Assembly: GCF_013002705.1 (NCBI RefSeq)
Contig: NZ_JABEND010000001.1
Span: 558,001-622,000 of the forward strand
Origin: Nakamurella aerolata
GTDB taxonomy: Bacteria; Actinomycetota; Actinomycetes; Mycobacteriales; Nakamurellaceae
Reading direction: 5' to 3'
DNA: 64,000 bases
Shown: in pieces, positions 1 through 8,213 of the stretch
How positions within the stretch are numbered: the first letter of the stretch is position 1
Layout: each line of letters starts with the position of its first letter
Notes under the pieces: generated by a model
What the model was told of the DNA's origin: nothing
The model's input: the letters and a program-made list of their open reading frames with translations, nothing else
Databases searched by the model: none
Made by a program: the position numbers and the translations under genes

Positions 1-1487
1 TCGGTGCCGGCCGGGAAGGTCAGGGTGCCACCGAAGTCGCGGTAGGCGGAGTCGGGAGCGGTGCCGTCGCCGGGCGCGTACCGCACCGTCACCGGGGCGG
101 GCAGCGGGGCGCCGTCCGCGCTGGTGACGCCGATGGCGATGCTCGCGGTCTCGCCGGCGTCCACCAGCGTCACCGGCGGGTCGACCGTGACGGTGGCCGC
201 CGGGCGCGGCACCGCGGTGCCGTACAGCGCGACGTCGTCGATGGCCCATGGCACGGCGGTGGCGGTGCCGGGCGGCAGGGTGATCGCGAAACCCCATGCC
301 TGCGTGCGGGAGAAGACGCCGTCGAGGGTGTCGCCGGTTCCTGGCTGGAAGTCGCCGCGCAGCGTGAACTGGCTGAACGGGATCTCCACCAGCTTCCACC
401 TGGTGCCCGCTGCCGACCAGTTGTCCTTGAAGGTGGTGGTCCACAGCTCGGAGTGCTCGCCGTCCGGGCCGCCGTCCTTGATCTCGATCGGGATGTCGGC
501 ACCGGCGGTGGGAGACGCTGGTTTGGTGGGCTGGCTGGCGTACCACCAGAACCGGATGCCGCCGTAGCTGCTCCAGTCCTGTGCCTGGCTCAGGTTGTAC
601 GAGAACCCGCCGTATCCGCCTGCGGGAATCTGGTAGTTGCCGGACAGCACCTTGTTCTGGGCATTGCCGTTGCGCTCCAGCGGGTTCACGCCGAGCGACA
701 CCACCCGCTCTGACGGGCTACCCCAGGTGAACCAGCCGACCGGCTGTTGCGCGGTGCCGATCGGCACCGCACCCTCGAAATCGGACAGCAATGCGCTGCG
801 CCGGTACAGCGCGAACTCGTCGAAGCTCCAGGTGCCGGCGCCAAGGTCGGTGAGGGTCACCGCGAATCCGTGCGCCTGCGCCGGGTCGAAGCGCAGACTC
901 GACTCGGGATTGCCCTTGAGTCGCAGCACCCCGAAGTCGATCCTGACCGTCCGCCAACCGGTTTGGTCGTCCACCACCGAGGTCTCGAACAGATTGGCGC
1001 TACCGGCGTTCGCACCGCCGCTCTTGACCTCGTATCGCAGGTTCTTGCCGCTGCCGGTCCCGAGAAAGGCGAACGAGAAGCCGTCGAAGGCCGACCAGTC
1101 CGCTGCTGGATCGATGTCGCGCGAGAACCCGGACCAGCCGCCGGCCGGTACCGCGTCGACCTTGGCGGTCAGAGCGCGATTGCCCGGCTCGGTGCCGGGC
1201 ACCTGAGCCGCCGCGACGGTGAGTGCCGGGGTGGCCGCAGCGTCGTTGCCCCAGGCGAAGATTCCGCCGGTGCTGCCGTCGTTGAAGTCGACCACCGGTT
1301 GGGTGTCGCCGATGGTCGCTGGCGGTGGCTCGGCGGCACTCGCGGCGGCGGCCGGCGACAGCGCGACGGCGGTGACGGTCAGCAGCGCCAGCACTCGGCG
1401 CAGCCGAAGCCGAGACCGTGCCGGCCGGTGCCGGCCGCGCCGGGCCGTGGTGCCGAGCGGAGTGGACTGCGCAAGGGCGGACAGCAT
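1..1487 (-). CDS. Secreted protein with tandem carbohydrate-binding-like beta-sandwich modules (partial)
   Basis: The reading frame runs off the left edge, so the C-terminus is missing. The start is taken at the third of three close ATGs because GGAGG lies 5 bases upstream of it. An Arg-rich stretch, a hydrophobic segment (VLALLTVTAVAL) and an Ala-rich cleavage region form a signal peptide in the first 55 or so residues. Two related modules of about 150-170 residues follow, each with a G-G-[WY]-x-G-F-S segment, a central Trp-rich strand and an ending of the type W-x-[FI]-D-[ED]-x-A-L-Y. This resembles CBM11/CIA30-type sugar-binding folds. The frame then enters what looks like a Calx-beta or Ig-like domain. 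Such modules often decorate extracellular glycoside hydrolases, but no catalytic domain is visible, so the enzyme class is unknown. Confidence 0.7.
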   Translation of the reverse strand, partial: MLSALAQSTPLGTTARRGRHRPARSRLRLRRVLALLTVTAVALSPAAAASAAEPPPATIGDTQPVVDFNDGSTGGIFAWGNDAAATPALTVAAAQVPGTEPGNRALTAKVDAVPAGGWSGFSRDIDPAADWSAFDGFSFAFLGTGSGKNLRYEVKSGGANAGSANLFETSVVDDQTGWRTVRIDFGVLRLKGNPESSLRFDPAQAHGFAVTLTDLGAGTWSFDEFALYRRSALLSDFEGAVPIGTAQQPVGWFTWGSPSERVVSLGVNPLERNGNAQNKVLSGNYQIPAGGYGGFSYNLSQAQDWSSYGGIRFWWYASQPTKPASPTAGADIPIEIKDGGPDGEHSELWTTTFKDNWSAAGTRWKLVEIPFSQFTLRGDFQPGTGDTLDGVFSRTQAWGFAITLPPGTATAVPWAIDDVALYGTAVPRPAATVTVDPPVTLVDAGETASIAIGVTSADGAPLPAPVTVRYAPGDGTAPDSAYRDFGGTLTFPAGT

Positions 1488-1626
1488 CATTGCCTCCATC
1501 GGCCGCGGGAAGCGGCACACCGACAGTGCCGTCGTCCGAACGGGTTTCGGCGAGATTAGCCAGGTCAGCGCTGGTCGGGCAAGAGTCCGGCCGGGGGCGG
1601 AATATTGGCTGGACCCGGCGGAACTG

Positions 1627-2955
1627 TCAGTTGTCGGATTGGTCGTGTTCGGCGAAGGCCTCGGCTATCTCGCGGTGAGAGCGCTGCAGCACCCACCAGC
1701 TCGCGACCCCGGCGGCGATGCCGAGCACCCCGGCGATCACGAAGACCGCCGGAAGGCCGAGCCACGCGCCGATTCCGCCGCCGGCGAGCATGCCGAGCGG
1801 GATGCCGCCCCAGATGACGGTGCGGTAGGCGCCCTGTACCCGCCCGAACAGCTCTTCCGGGATCAGCACCTGGCGGACCGACATGATCTGCACGTTGAAG
1901 GCGGCGATGGCGCCCCCGCTGACCGCGAACAACACCGCGGCGGCAATCGGTTGCTGCCACAGTCCCATCAGTAACAGCGCAGCGGCACCCCCAATTTCGC
2001 ACCCACCCATCGCCGCCGTCCGCCCGAAAAACTTGGTCAACACCGGCGACAGCAGTGAGCCGAGGACGGCGCCGACGCCGGCGACGGCCAGCAGAATGCC
2101 GAATCCGCGCTCGCTCAGCCCGAGGTTCTGCAGCGCGAACAACACCAGGATTCCGTTTGTCAGCGACTGGGCGAAGCCCGCGAAACCGGTGGTAACCATC
2201 AGCATTCGAAGAATGCGGTGCCGCAACAACCAGCGCAAACCGGCGGCGATATCGTGCCGCATCGTCGTCGGCTCGGCCCTGGCCACCCGGAACCGGCCAC
2301 TGACGGTGAGGATCAGCAGAGCCGCCAGCAGGTAGCCGGCAGCGTTGCCCCACAACGGGATCGAGGCGCCGAGCGCGAACAGCCAGGCGCCGATCGGGGC
2401 GCCGAGAAAGATGTTGCCGACGCTCTCAACGGTGGTCAGCAGGCTGTTCCCGCGCTCCAGCTGGCTGCGCCGGATCACCAGCGGCAACACCGCCCTTGCC
2501 GCGTTGTCGTAGATGGTTTCGTTGCAGCCCAACAGGAATGCCACCGCGTACAGCACCGCGATGCTGGCCCGGTCGGTGACGACCAGCACGGCAAGTGCCA
2601 CCAACAGCACTGCCCGCAACGAGTTCGCCACCGCCATGGCGGTGCGCCGGTTCACCCGGTCGACCAGTGCCCCGGCGGGGATGGCGAACAGCAGCCACGG
2701 CACAAAGGCCAGCGACCCCAGCAGCGAGACCGCTACCGGGTCGCGGGTCAGGGTGGCGGCCAGCAGCGGCAGCACCGCGACCACGATGCCGTCGGACAGG
2801 TTCGACACCCCGCTGGACGCGAACAGCCGCCAGAAGGGGGCACCCAACGACGATCGTCTCGTGACAGCCGGGTGCGGAGCTGTCGAGGCTGGCGGCACGG
2901 TCGGGTCTGTGGGTCCCGTCGAGGCCGTCGTGGCTGACTTCCCGCGCCGGCTCAT
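1627..2955 (-). CDS. MFS transporter, drug/siderophore-exporter-like
   Basis: This 442-residue integral membrane protein of the major facilitator superfamily has about twelve hydrophobic segments after a roughly 35-residue polar N-terminus. The loop between TM2 and TM3 reads GALVDRVNRRTAM, a form of the MFS signature G-x-x-x-D-R-x-x-R-R. The pattern resembles the MFS_3 (EntS-like) export group, but the substrate cannot be read from the sequence. Its ATG overlaps the stop of the upstream ArsR-type regulator as ATGA, so the two are translationally coupled. The exporter is probably induced when that regulator leaves its operator. The C-terminus is a short acidic, polar tail. Confidence 0.85.
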   Translation of the reverse strand: MSRRGKSATTASTGPTDPTVPPASTAPHPAVTRRSSLGAPFWRLFASSGVSNLSDGIVVAVLPLLAATLTRDPVAVSLLGSLAFVPWLLFAIPAGALVDRVNRRTAMAVANSLRAVLLVALAVLVVTDRASIAVLYAVAFLLGCNETIYDNAARAVLPLVIRRSQLERGNSLLTTVESVGNIFLGAPIGAWLFALGASIPLWGNAAGYLLAALLILTVSGRFRVARAEPTTMRHDIAAGLRWLLRHRILRMLMVTTGFAGFAQSLTNGILVLFALQNLGLSERGFGILLAVAGVGAVLGSLLSPVLTKFFGRTAAMGGCEIGGAAALLLMGLWQQPIAAAVLFAVSGGAIAAFNVQIMSVRQVLIPEELFGRVQGAYRTVIWGGIPLGMLAGGGIGAWLGLPAVFVIAGVLGIAAGVASWWVLQRSHREIAEAFAEHDQSDN

Positions 2956-3560
2956 GCGTCCGGCCCGGACTCGGCGACCGCGTGGTCGGTCGGCAGCACG
3001 TTGAAGACGGTGGCGACCCGGTGCGCGTCGGGCCCTGCGGGCATGGCCTTGTACTTGGTGATGAGCGCGTCGAGTTCGTCGAGCAGCTCCTTGGTCTGGT
3101 CGGCCGACAGCTCAAGGTAGGTGGTCACCCTGCGGGTGGCGTCGCGCCAGGCCGCAGGCAGCTCCGGCGCCCTGGCCAGCAGCTCCATGGTGCGGCGGGC
3201 GTCGGCCAGCAGCTGTTCGCGCACCACCAGGTTGACGGCGGCGGCGTTCGACGGCTGGGCCATCAGCTCTATCGGCAGTTCCCAGCCGCCGGACCTGGTG
3301 CGCCAGAAGCGTTCTCGCGCCGTGCCACGGTCCGGGACCTCTTCGATGAAGCCGTGCCGGTGCAGCTGCCGCAGGTGGTAGCTGGTGGCACCGCTGGACT
3401 CACCGAGCTCGGCGGCCAGCTGGCTCGCGGTGGCACTGCCGTGCTCACCGATGGCGGCCAGCAGCTGGATCCGCAGCGGGTGCGCCATCGCCTTGAGCGC
3501 CGGCAGCTCGATCACATAGCGCTCGGGTTCGTCGGTCCCGGCGGTTGGGTCGGTTGGCAT
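2952..3560 (-). CDS. ArsR-family winged-helix regulator
   Basis: A 202-residue protein with an N-terminal winged helix at about residues 15-95 (LKAMAHPLRIQLLAAIGEHG, then ASQLAAELGESSGATSYHLR as recognition helix). This is the HTH_20/ArsR-like type with a longer helical C-terminal part (about 100 residues) that carries no obvious metal-binding Cys/His cluster, so it probably senses something other than a metal. The frame stays open upstream to a GTG at 3623, but that extension lies across a tandem TTGCAA array that looks like DNA-binding sites. The ATG at 3560 is therefore preferred. A TTG at 3581 with AAGGAG upstream is a plausible alternative. It is coupled by ATGA to the MFS exporter. Confidence 0.85.
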   Translation of the reverse strand: MPTDPTAGTDEPERYVIELPALKAMAHPLRIQLLAAIGEHGSATASQLAAELGESSGATSYHLRQLHRHGFIEEVPDRGTARERFWRTRSGGWELPIELMAQPSNAAAVNLVVREQLLADARRTMELLARAPELPAAWRDATRRVTTYLELSADQTKELLDELDALITKYKAMPAGPDAHRVATVFNVLPTDHAVAESGPDA

Positions 3561-3575
3561 ACCAGCACGATAGAG

Positions 3576-3623
3576 TTGCAAACACTCCTTTGCAACCGTC
3601 TCTTTGCAACTATATCTTTGCAC
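3576..3623. promoter_or_regulatory. Four-fold TTGCAA array with 14-bp period, candidate operator
   Basis: The palindromic hexamer TTGCAA occurs at 3576-3581, 3590-3595 and 3604-3609, followed by TTGCAC at 3618-3623. Each copy is exactly 14 bp from the last. The array sits 15-63 bp upstream of the ArsR-type gene start and within the interval shared with the divergent PPOX gene. Even phasing of a palindromic word upstream of a regulator suggests cooperative binding of the regulator to its own promoter. That role is inferred; the repeats are directly seen. Confidence 0.6.
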
Positions 3624-3714
3624 TGTCTGTTTCCACTGCGAGTGGACGCTGTCGGCGCGGCTTCGGACACCGTCCGTGAGCTATCCGGTTGAGGCCGCTG
3701 GATAGCATCGAAGC

Positions 3715-4446
3715 GTGCCCGCACCGACGACCCCGACGCCCGACCCCGCCTCGACTGCAACGGATCCCGCGCCAGCCTCGGTGGCGGTCGACTGGGATGC
3801 GCTGCCCGGCGTCACCACCGCCGAGCAGTTGCACACCTACGGCATCCCCGAGCCGGCCACCAGGGACAAGGTGCGTCACCGGCTGGCACCGATCGACCGG
3901 GAGTTTCTTGCGGCGGCGCCGCTGGTGTTTGTCGGGACCGCGACGCCCGACGGCCGCTGCGACGTCTCCCCCAAGGGCGACCCTGCCGGCTTCGTCCAGA
4001 TCCTGGACGCGCGCACCCTGGCGATCCCCGAACGGGCCGGCAACAAGCGCATGGACGGCTTCCACAACATCCTGGCCAACCCGCACGTCGGGTTGACCTT
4101 CGTGATTCCCGGCCGGGGAGACACCCTGCGGGTCAACGGTTCTGCCCGGATCGTCACCGACGGTCCGTTCTTCGACGACATGATCGTGAAGGGGCACCGG
4201 CCGGCGCTGGCACTGCTGGTGGGGGTGCAGGAGGTGTTCTACCACTGCCCCAAGGCCGTCATGCGATCCGGCGCCTGGCGGCCGGAGAGCTGGCAGCCCG
4301 ATCGGGTGCGGAGCTACGCCGACATCGCCAAGATCCTCTGGCGCGCAGGCGATCCGGCTGAAGAAGTGGACCGGTACTATGGGGCTGGCTACGCGGCCGG
4401 CCTGTACCCGGCCAACCCGCCCGGCGGCAACGCTCCGGCGTCGTGA
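3715..4446 (+). CDS. Pyridoxamine 5'-phosphate oxidase-fold FMN-binding protein (MSMEG_1061-like)
   Basis: A 243-residue protein with a split-barrel flavin-binding fold. Segments PLVFVGTATPDGRCDVSPKG and GNKRMDGFHNILANPHVGL are typical of the actinobacterial PPOX subgroup known from MSMEG_1061. Members of this superfamily bind FMN or F420 and act as oxidases or reductases on small molecules; the substrate here is unknown. The first 25 residues are Pro/Thr/Ala-rich and probably disordered. The start is a GTG. The stop overlaps the next start as GTGA, so it forms a transcriptional and translational unit with the TRM11-like methyltransferase. It is divergent from the arsR-MFS operon, and the TTGCAA array lies between them, so it may share that regulation. 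Confidence 0.8.
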   Translation: MPAPTTPTPDPASTATDPAPASVAVDWDALPGVTTAEQLHTYGIPEPATRDKVRHRLAPIDREFLAAAPLVFVGTATPDGRCDVSPKGDPAGFVQILDARTLAIPERAGNKRMDGFHNILANPHVGLTFVIPGRGDTLRVNGSARIVTDGPFFDDMIVKGHRPALALLVGVQEVFYHCPKAVMRSGAWRPESWQPDRVRSYADIAKILWRAGDPAEEVDRYYGAGYAAGLYPANPPGGNAPAS

Positions 4447-5444
4447 GCTCGCTGCTGGTGCTGCTGAACCCGTCGGCGAATCGGGTGTACGCCGGGCAGG
4501 TGGCCGCCATCTCGGCCGCCGAGTTGGCCGCGCTGACCGGTACCGATGTCCGCCAGGTGACCGTGGCAGGCGTGCCGTATCTGGAGCTGGACGCATCCGC
4601 CGATGCGCCGGCGCTGGCTCGGTGCTCCGGCCGGCTGGCCGTGTTCCGGCGCGAGGGCGAGCTGCTGCGGCCGGTCGCCGTGCCGGACACCGACCTGTTC
4701 GACGACGATCTGGTCACCATCCCCAAGTACCCGGGAAAGACCAACGAGCAGTTCACCCGGCTGATGATGAACCTGACGCTGGCCGCGGCCGAGCGGCAGG
4801 GCCCGCTGACGGTGCTTGACCCGTTGTGCGGCAGGGGAACAACGCTGCTGACGGCCTGGACGCTCGGCCACAACGCGGCCGGGGTCGACGCCGACGGGAA
4901 GGCATTGCACACGCTGGCCGACTACCTGCGCAGCTATCTGCGACGGAAGCGGATCTCGCACCGGGTCAGCATGGACCCGGTACGGCGCGAGGGCCGCAGC
5001 CTCGGCCGCAAGCTCGACGCGTCGGCGACGGTGAACGGCACCGAGCTGTCGCTGACGGCCTACCCCGGAGACGCCAGAACCAGCGCGGACCTGTTCGGGC
5101 GCAAGACCTTCGACGCGATCGTCACCGACGCGCCCTACGGTGTTGTGCACGGTAGCCGCAGGGCCGGCGGCACCCAGAGCGGCGGTGCGGCACAAGGTCA
5201 GGCGCCGCGCGCCCGCTCGGCCGCCGCGCTGCTGGCCGACGCGCTGCCGATCTGGGCGAGGCAGCTGCGCAGCGGCGGTGCGATCGGAATCGCCTGGAAC
5301 ACCTACTCTTTGCCACGTTCCGAGCTGGCCGAGCTGGCCCGCAACGCCGGTCTGACGCCGGTGCAGTCGGAGCCCTACCTGGCCGTGGCCCATCGGGTGG
5401 ACTCCGCCATCCACCGCGACCTGCTGGTGGCGCGCAAACCCTAG
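4443..5444 (+). CDS. TRM11-like SAM-dependent RNA methyltransferase
   Basis: A 333-residue predicted nucleic-acid methyltransferase. The SAM-binding motif I is visible as VLDPLCGRGTTLLTA (about residues 122-136) and the catalytic motif IV as FDAIVTDAPYG (about 222-232), the N/D-P-P-Y type used for N-methylation of guanine or adenine, with Ala in place of the first Pro. The N-terminal 120 residues do not show a clear THUMP domain. Archaeal and eukaryotic TRM11 make m2G in tRNA; the bacterial target is not established. It starts at a GTG inside the stop of the PPOX gene, and its stop overlaps the convergent trmD stop by four bases. Two tRNA methyltransferase-type genes end at the same point from opposite strands. 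Confidence 0.8.
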   Translation: MSSLLVLLNPSANRVYAGQVAAISAAELAALTGTDVRQVTVAGVPYLELDASADAPALARCSGRLAVFRREGELLRPVAVPDTDLFDDDLVTIPKYPGKTNEQFTRLMMNLTLAAAERQGPLTVLDPLCGRGTTLLTAWTLGHNAAGVDADGKALHTLADYLRSYLRRKRISHRVSMDPVRREGRSLGRKLDASATVNGTELSLTAYPGDARTSADLFGRKTFDAIVTDAPYGVVHGSRRAGGTQSGGAAQGQAPRARSAAALLADALPIWARQLRSGGAIGIAWNTYSLPRSELAELARNAGLTPVQSEPYLAVAHRVDSAIHRDLLVARKP

Positions 5445-6325
5445 TCAGGCGGCCCGGAACCGTCCGGCGCCGGCGGCCGGGCGCGCCGCTTGCGACGGGC
5501 GTCGCGGCGCCGCTCGGCCTGCAGCAGCTCCGCCTCGGCGCGCTCGGCCAGACCGGCAGGTATCGGACCACCGGCGTCCAGCAGGACCTGATAGTCGCCT
5601 GCGTCCAACGCCTCCGGCGGGAGCGCGGCAAGCAGCTCCGGCCGGTGGGCGGCGGTGCGGCGCAGCGATTCGTCCCGTCGGTACCTGGCGATGTGCGCGT
5701 GGTTGCCGCTGGTCAGCTCGTCGGGGATGGGCAGCCCGCGGAACACCGGCGGCCGGGTGTACGAGGGTGCCTCCAGCAGGCCGGGCAGCCCGGTGCCGAA
5801 GGAGTCGTCGACGGCGGATTCGGGGTTGCCGAGCACCCCAGGCAGCAGCCGGGCAACGGCCTCGACCATCACCAGCACCGCGGCCTCTCCCCCGGCCAGC
5901 ACGTAATCGCCGATGGACAGCTCGTACACCGGCATCCGGGTGGCGGCGTCGGTGACGAAACGCTGGTCGATGCCCTCGTATCTGGCCGGCGCGAAGATCA
6001 GCTGCCGGCGGCCGGCCAGCTCGGCGGCGACGGCCTGGGTGAAGGGTTTCCCGGCTGGGGTCGGAACGATCAGCGCCGGCGCTGCCGCGGGGTCACTGGC
6101 CGCTACCACGGCGTCCAGCGCCGTCGCCCAGACGTCCGGCTTCATCACCATGCCGGGGCCGCCGCCATAGGGTGCGTCGTCGACGGTGCGGTGCCGGTCG
6201 GTGGTGTGCTCCCGCAGATCGTGAATGGCAAGCTGGAGCTGACCGCGGTCGATCGCCTTACCCAGCAACGACTCTCGCAGCGGCGTCAGGTACTGCGGGA
6301 AGATCGTGATGACGTCGATGCGCAT
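5441..6325 (-). CDS. trmD: tRNA (guanine37-N1)-methyltransferase TrmD
   Basis: This enzyme methylates N1 of G37 next to the anticodon and so prevents +1 frameshifting. The protein has 294 residues. The N-terminus MRIDVITIFPQYL and the motif DAPYGGGPGMVMKP are diagnostic, and the SPOUT trefoil-knot SAM site reads YELSIGDYVLAGGEAA. The C-terminus has a basic, Pro-rich tail of about 30 residues (RRDARRKRRARPPAP) beyond the usual end. It is the last gene of rpsP-khpA-rimM-trmD, the standard bacterial order, with 6 bases between the rimM stop and this start. Confidence 0.97.
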   Translation of the reverse strand: MRIDVITIFPQYLTPLRESLLGKAIDRGQLQLAIHDLREHTTDRHRTVDDAPYGGGPGMVMKPDVWATALDAVVAASDPAAAPALIVPTPAGKPFTQAVAAELAGRRQLIFAPARYEGIDQRFVTDAATRMPVYELSIGDYVLAGGEAAVLVMVEAVARLLPGVLGNPESAVDDSFGTGLPGLLEAPSYTRPPVFRGLPIPDELTSGNHAHIARYRRDESLRRTAAHRPELLAALPPEALDAGDYQVLLDAGGPIPAGLAERAEAELLQAERRRDARRKRRARPPAPDGSGPPD

Positions 6326-6331
6326 CGGCGC

Positions 6332-6883
6332 TCAGCCCGGGTCAGCCGCGTCGGGCGCGTCGTCCGGGTCAGCCTGGGGGGAGAACATGCCCTCCGGCGG
6401 GTCGACAACGCAGAAGCCGCCGGCCACATCGACCTCGGGCACGATGGCGGCGACGAACGGCACCAGCACCTCACCGGCTTCGGTGCCGACCTGCAGCACC
6501 GGAGCGGCCGGCGGGTGCAGCACGTCGGTGATCTCGCCGAGCACGGCACCGGACCGGTCCCTGACCGTCAATCCGATCAGTTGGTGGTCGTAGTACTCGT
6601 CCGGGTCTTGGGATTGCGGCAGGTCGTCGGTGTCCACCAGCAACCGCAGCCCGCGCAGCGCTTCGGCGCCGTCGCGGTCGGAGACGCCGGCGAACGCCAC
6701 CAGCCGGATCTGACCCGACATCCGCGACCCCTCGACGCGCAACGGCCCGGCCGCCGCCGGATCGGTGAAAAGTACCGATCCGGCGGCGAACCGGGCCTGC
6801 GGGTCGTCGGTGCGGACCTCGACGGTCACCTCACCGCGAATGCCGTGCGGCCGACCGATCCGGCCGACCAGGACCTCCGCCAT
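6332..6883 (-). CDS. rimM: Ribosome maturation factor RimM
   Basis: An assembly factor for the 30S head that binds S19 and helps 16S rRNA processing. The 183-residue protein has the RimM N-domain (VLVGRIGRPHGIRGEVTVEV) and a C-terminal PRC-barrel (about residues 95-165, DEYYDHQLIGLTVRDRSGAV). The open frame extends a further 23 codons upstream, but these overlap the end of khpA, and the ATG beginning MAEVLVG matches the family start. It ends in an acidic tail of about 15 residues. Confidence 0.95.
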   Translation of the reverse strand: MAEVLVGRIGRPHGIRGEVTVEVRTDDPQARFAAGSVLFTDPAAAGPLRVEGSRMSGQIRLVAFAGVSDRDGAEALRGLRLLVDTDDLPQSQDPDEYYDHQLIGLTVRDRSGAVLGEITDVLHPPAAPVLQVGTEAGEVLVPFVAAIVPEVDVAGGFCVVDPPEGMFSPQADPDDAPDAADPG

Positions 6884-6893
6884 GCAGCGTCGA

Positions 6894-7148
6894 TCAGCGG
6901 CCGTAGCCGACGCGGTCGGTGTCGACAACGTCGACCCTGATACCGCGGCCACCGACCGCCGTCATCACGGTGCGCAGCGCGGTGGCGGTGCGGCCGCCGC
7001 GCCCGATCACCTTGCCGAGATCGTCCGGATGCACCCGCACCTGCAGGGTGCGTCCGCGGCGTCCTGTTGTCATGTCGACGTGCACATCGTCGTCGTGATC
7101 GACGATGCCGCGCACCAGGTGCTCCAGCGCTTCCGGCAACATACTCAT
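6894..7148 (-). CDS. khpA: KH-domain RNA-binding protein KhpA
   Basis: A single KH domain of 84 residues. The GxxG loop is seen in GKVIGRGGRTATALRT (about residues 45-60), which contacts single-stranded RNA. This small protein sits between rpsP and rimM in most actinobacteria and firmicutes, and in other species partners with KhpB/Jag as a post-transcriptional regulator of cell division and cell-wall genes. No KhpB gene is in this window. Starts at residues 1 and 3 (MSM) are both possible. Confidence 0.93.
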   Translation of the reverse strand: MSMLPEALEHLVRGIVDHDDDVHVDMTTGRRGRTLQVRVHPDDLGKVIGRGGRTATALRTVMTAVGGRGIRVDVVDTDRVGYGR

Positions 7149-7220
7149 CTGATCTGCAGACCTCCGCTGATGACGATCGTTCGGCTATCCGACAGCCGGG
7201 CTGTCGGCGGTGACAGCGAC

Positions 7221-8012
7221 TCAGCTGTCTGCTGACTCGTCCGTGCTGTCGGACTGTTGCGACTTCGGCAGCGAGAAGCCGGCGGCCTCGGCAGCGGCCT
7301 CGTCGGCGAACCAGACCTCGGCAACCGTCGAGTCGTAGAACTGGGTGCCGGGGCGGTGGTACAGCTTCGAGCTGGCGTTGCCCTTGATCGGGAAGCCCTC
7401 GGGCTGGGCATCGTCCGCGATCGGGGCGTGGCTGCCGGCACCGAACGGCGCCTCCTCGCCGTCAACCGCCTTGGCGATGGCGGCATCGTTCGGGCCGTCG
7501 TCCACCCCGTCGGCGGCGTCGGCGGCAACCTCGTTGAGCGCGTCGGCGCCCGACTCGGTCTCGGCGACAACCCGCGCCGGCTTGTCGGCCTTGGCCTCGG
7601 CCTTTGCCTCAGCCTTGGAGTCGGCCTTCTTCTTCGGGGTGGTGGCACCCGAGGTGTCTTCGATGGTGCCGCCCGCGGCCTTCACGGCGGCCTCGTACAG
7701 CGCCTTCTTGTCCGGGCGCTCCGGCTGCGGCTGCAGCGTGCCCTCGGCACCGGGCAGCCCCTTGAACTTCTGCCAGTCGCCGGTCACCTTGAGCAACGCC
7801 TCGACGGCGGCGGTGGGCTGGGCACCGACACCCAACCAGTACTGCACCCGCTCGGATTCCACCTCGATGACGCTCGGGTCGGTCTTCGGGTTGTACCGCC
7901 CGATGGTCTCGATGGCCCGGCCGCTGCGGCGGGTCCGGGAGTCGGCGACGACGACGCGGTAGTACGGGGTGCGGATCTTGCCGTAGCGGGCAAGCTTGAT
8001 CTTGACAGCCAC
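7221..8012 (-). CDS. rpsP: 30S ribosomal protein S16 with long C-terminal fusion
   Basis: Residues 1-85 are a normal S16 ([19 protein letters not shown], then [20 protein letters not shown]), which binds 16S rRNA in the 30S body. The protein has 263 residues, against about 80-160 in most bacteria. After residue 120 comes a Lys/Ala/Glu-rich coil ([18 protein letters not shown]), then an acidic linker, then a compact segment at about 205-252 with the pattern G-x-P-I-K-G-N ... Y-H-x-P-G ... Y ... T-x-A-E-V-W-F ... A-x-A-A-G-F. That last module recurs as an add-on in other actinobacterial proteins as I recall; its function is not known to me. The start is GTG. Confidence 0.93.
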   Translation of the reverse strand: MAVKIKLARYGKIRTPYYRVVVADSRTRRSGRAIETIGRYNPKTDPSVIEVESERVQYWLGVGAQPTAAVEALLKVTGDWQKFKGLPGAEGTLQPQPERPDKKALYEAAVKAAGGTIEDTSGATTPKKKADSKAEAKAEAKADKPARVVAETESGADALNEVAADAADGVDDGPNDAAIAKAVDGEEAPFGAGSHAPIADDAQPEGFPIKGNASSKLYHRPGTQFYDSTVAEVWFADEAAAEAAGFSLPKSQQSDSTDESADS

Positions 8013-8174
8013 TGTTGTGGACTACTCCTGACGTGTGTGGCGGTGGACCCGCCGTGGGTGCGTGTCCGGCGCAGGCGTGGGGGCAGCGCTCCGCGGACAT
8101 GCTGATGGCGACCACGCCCGGTGAGAGGGGCCGGAGCGGCGGTCGTGACCGCATCATTGTGCCAGATGGGCGGC

Positions 8175-8192
8175 GGCCGACCGAAATCGGCC
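8175..8192. terminator. Hairpin between rnhA and rpsP, possible terminator
   Basis: A 6-bp perfect stem, GGCCGA paired with TCGGCC around a 6-base loop, lies downstream of the RNase HI stop and upstream of the rpsP promoter region. It has no T-tract, which is common for actinobacterial terminators. The rest of the interval from 8013 to 8213 probably holds the rpsP promoter, but no clear -10/-35 pair was found. Confidence 0.3.
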
Positions 8193-8213
8193 GGGCCGGG
8201 CTGAACCGGTCCG

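Noticed and set aside
3576-3623. CRISPR-like array
   Set aside because: The repeats are only 6 bp with 8-bp spacers and no cas genes; a protein-binding array fits better.
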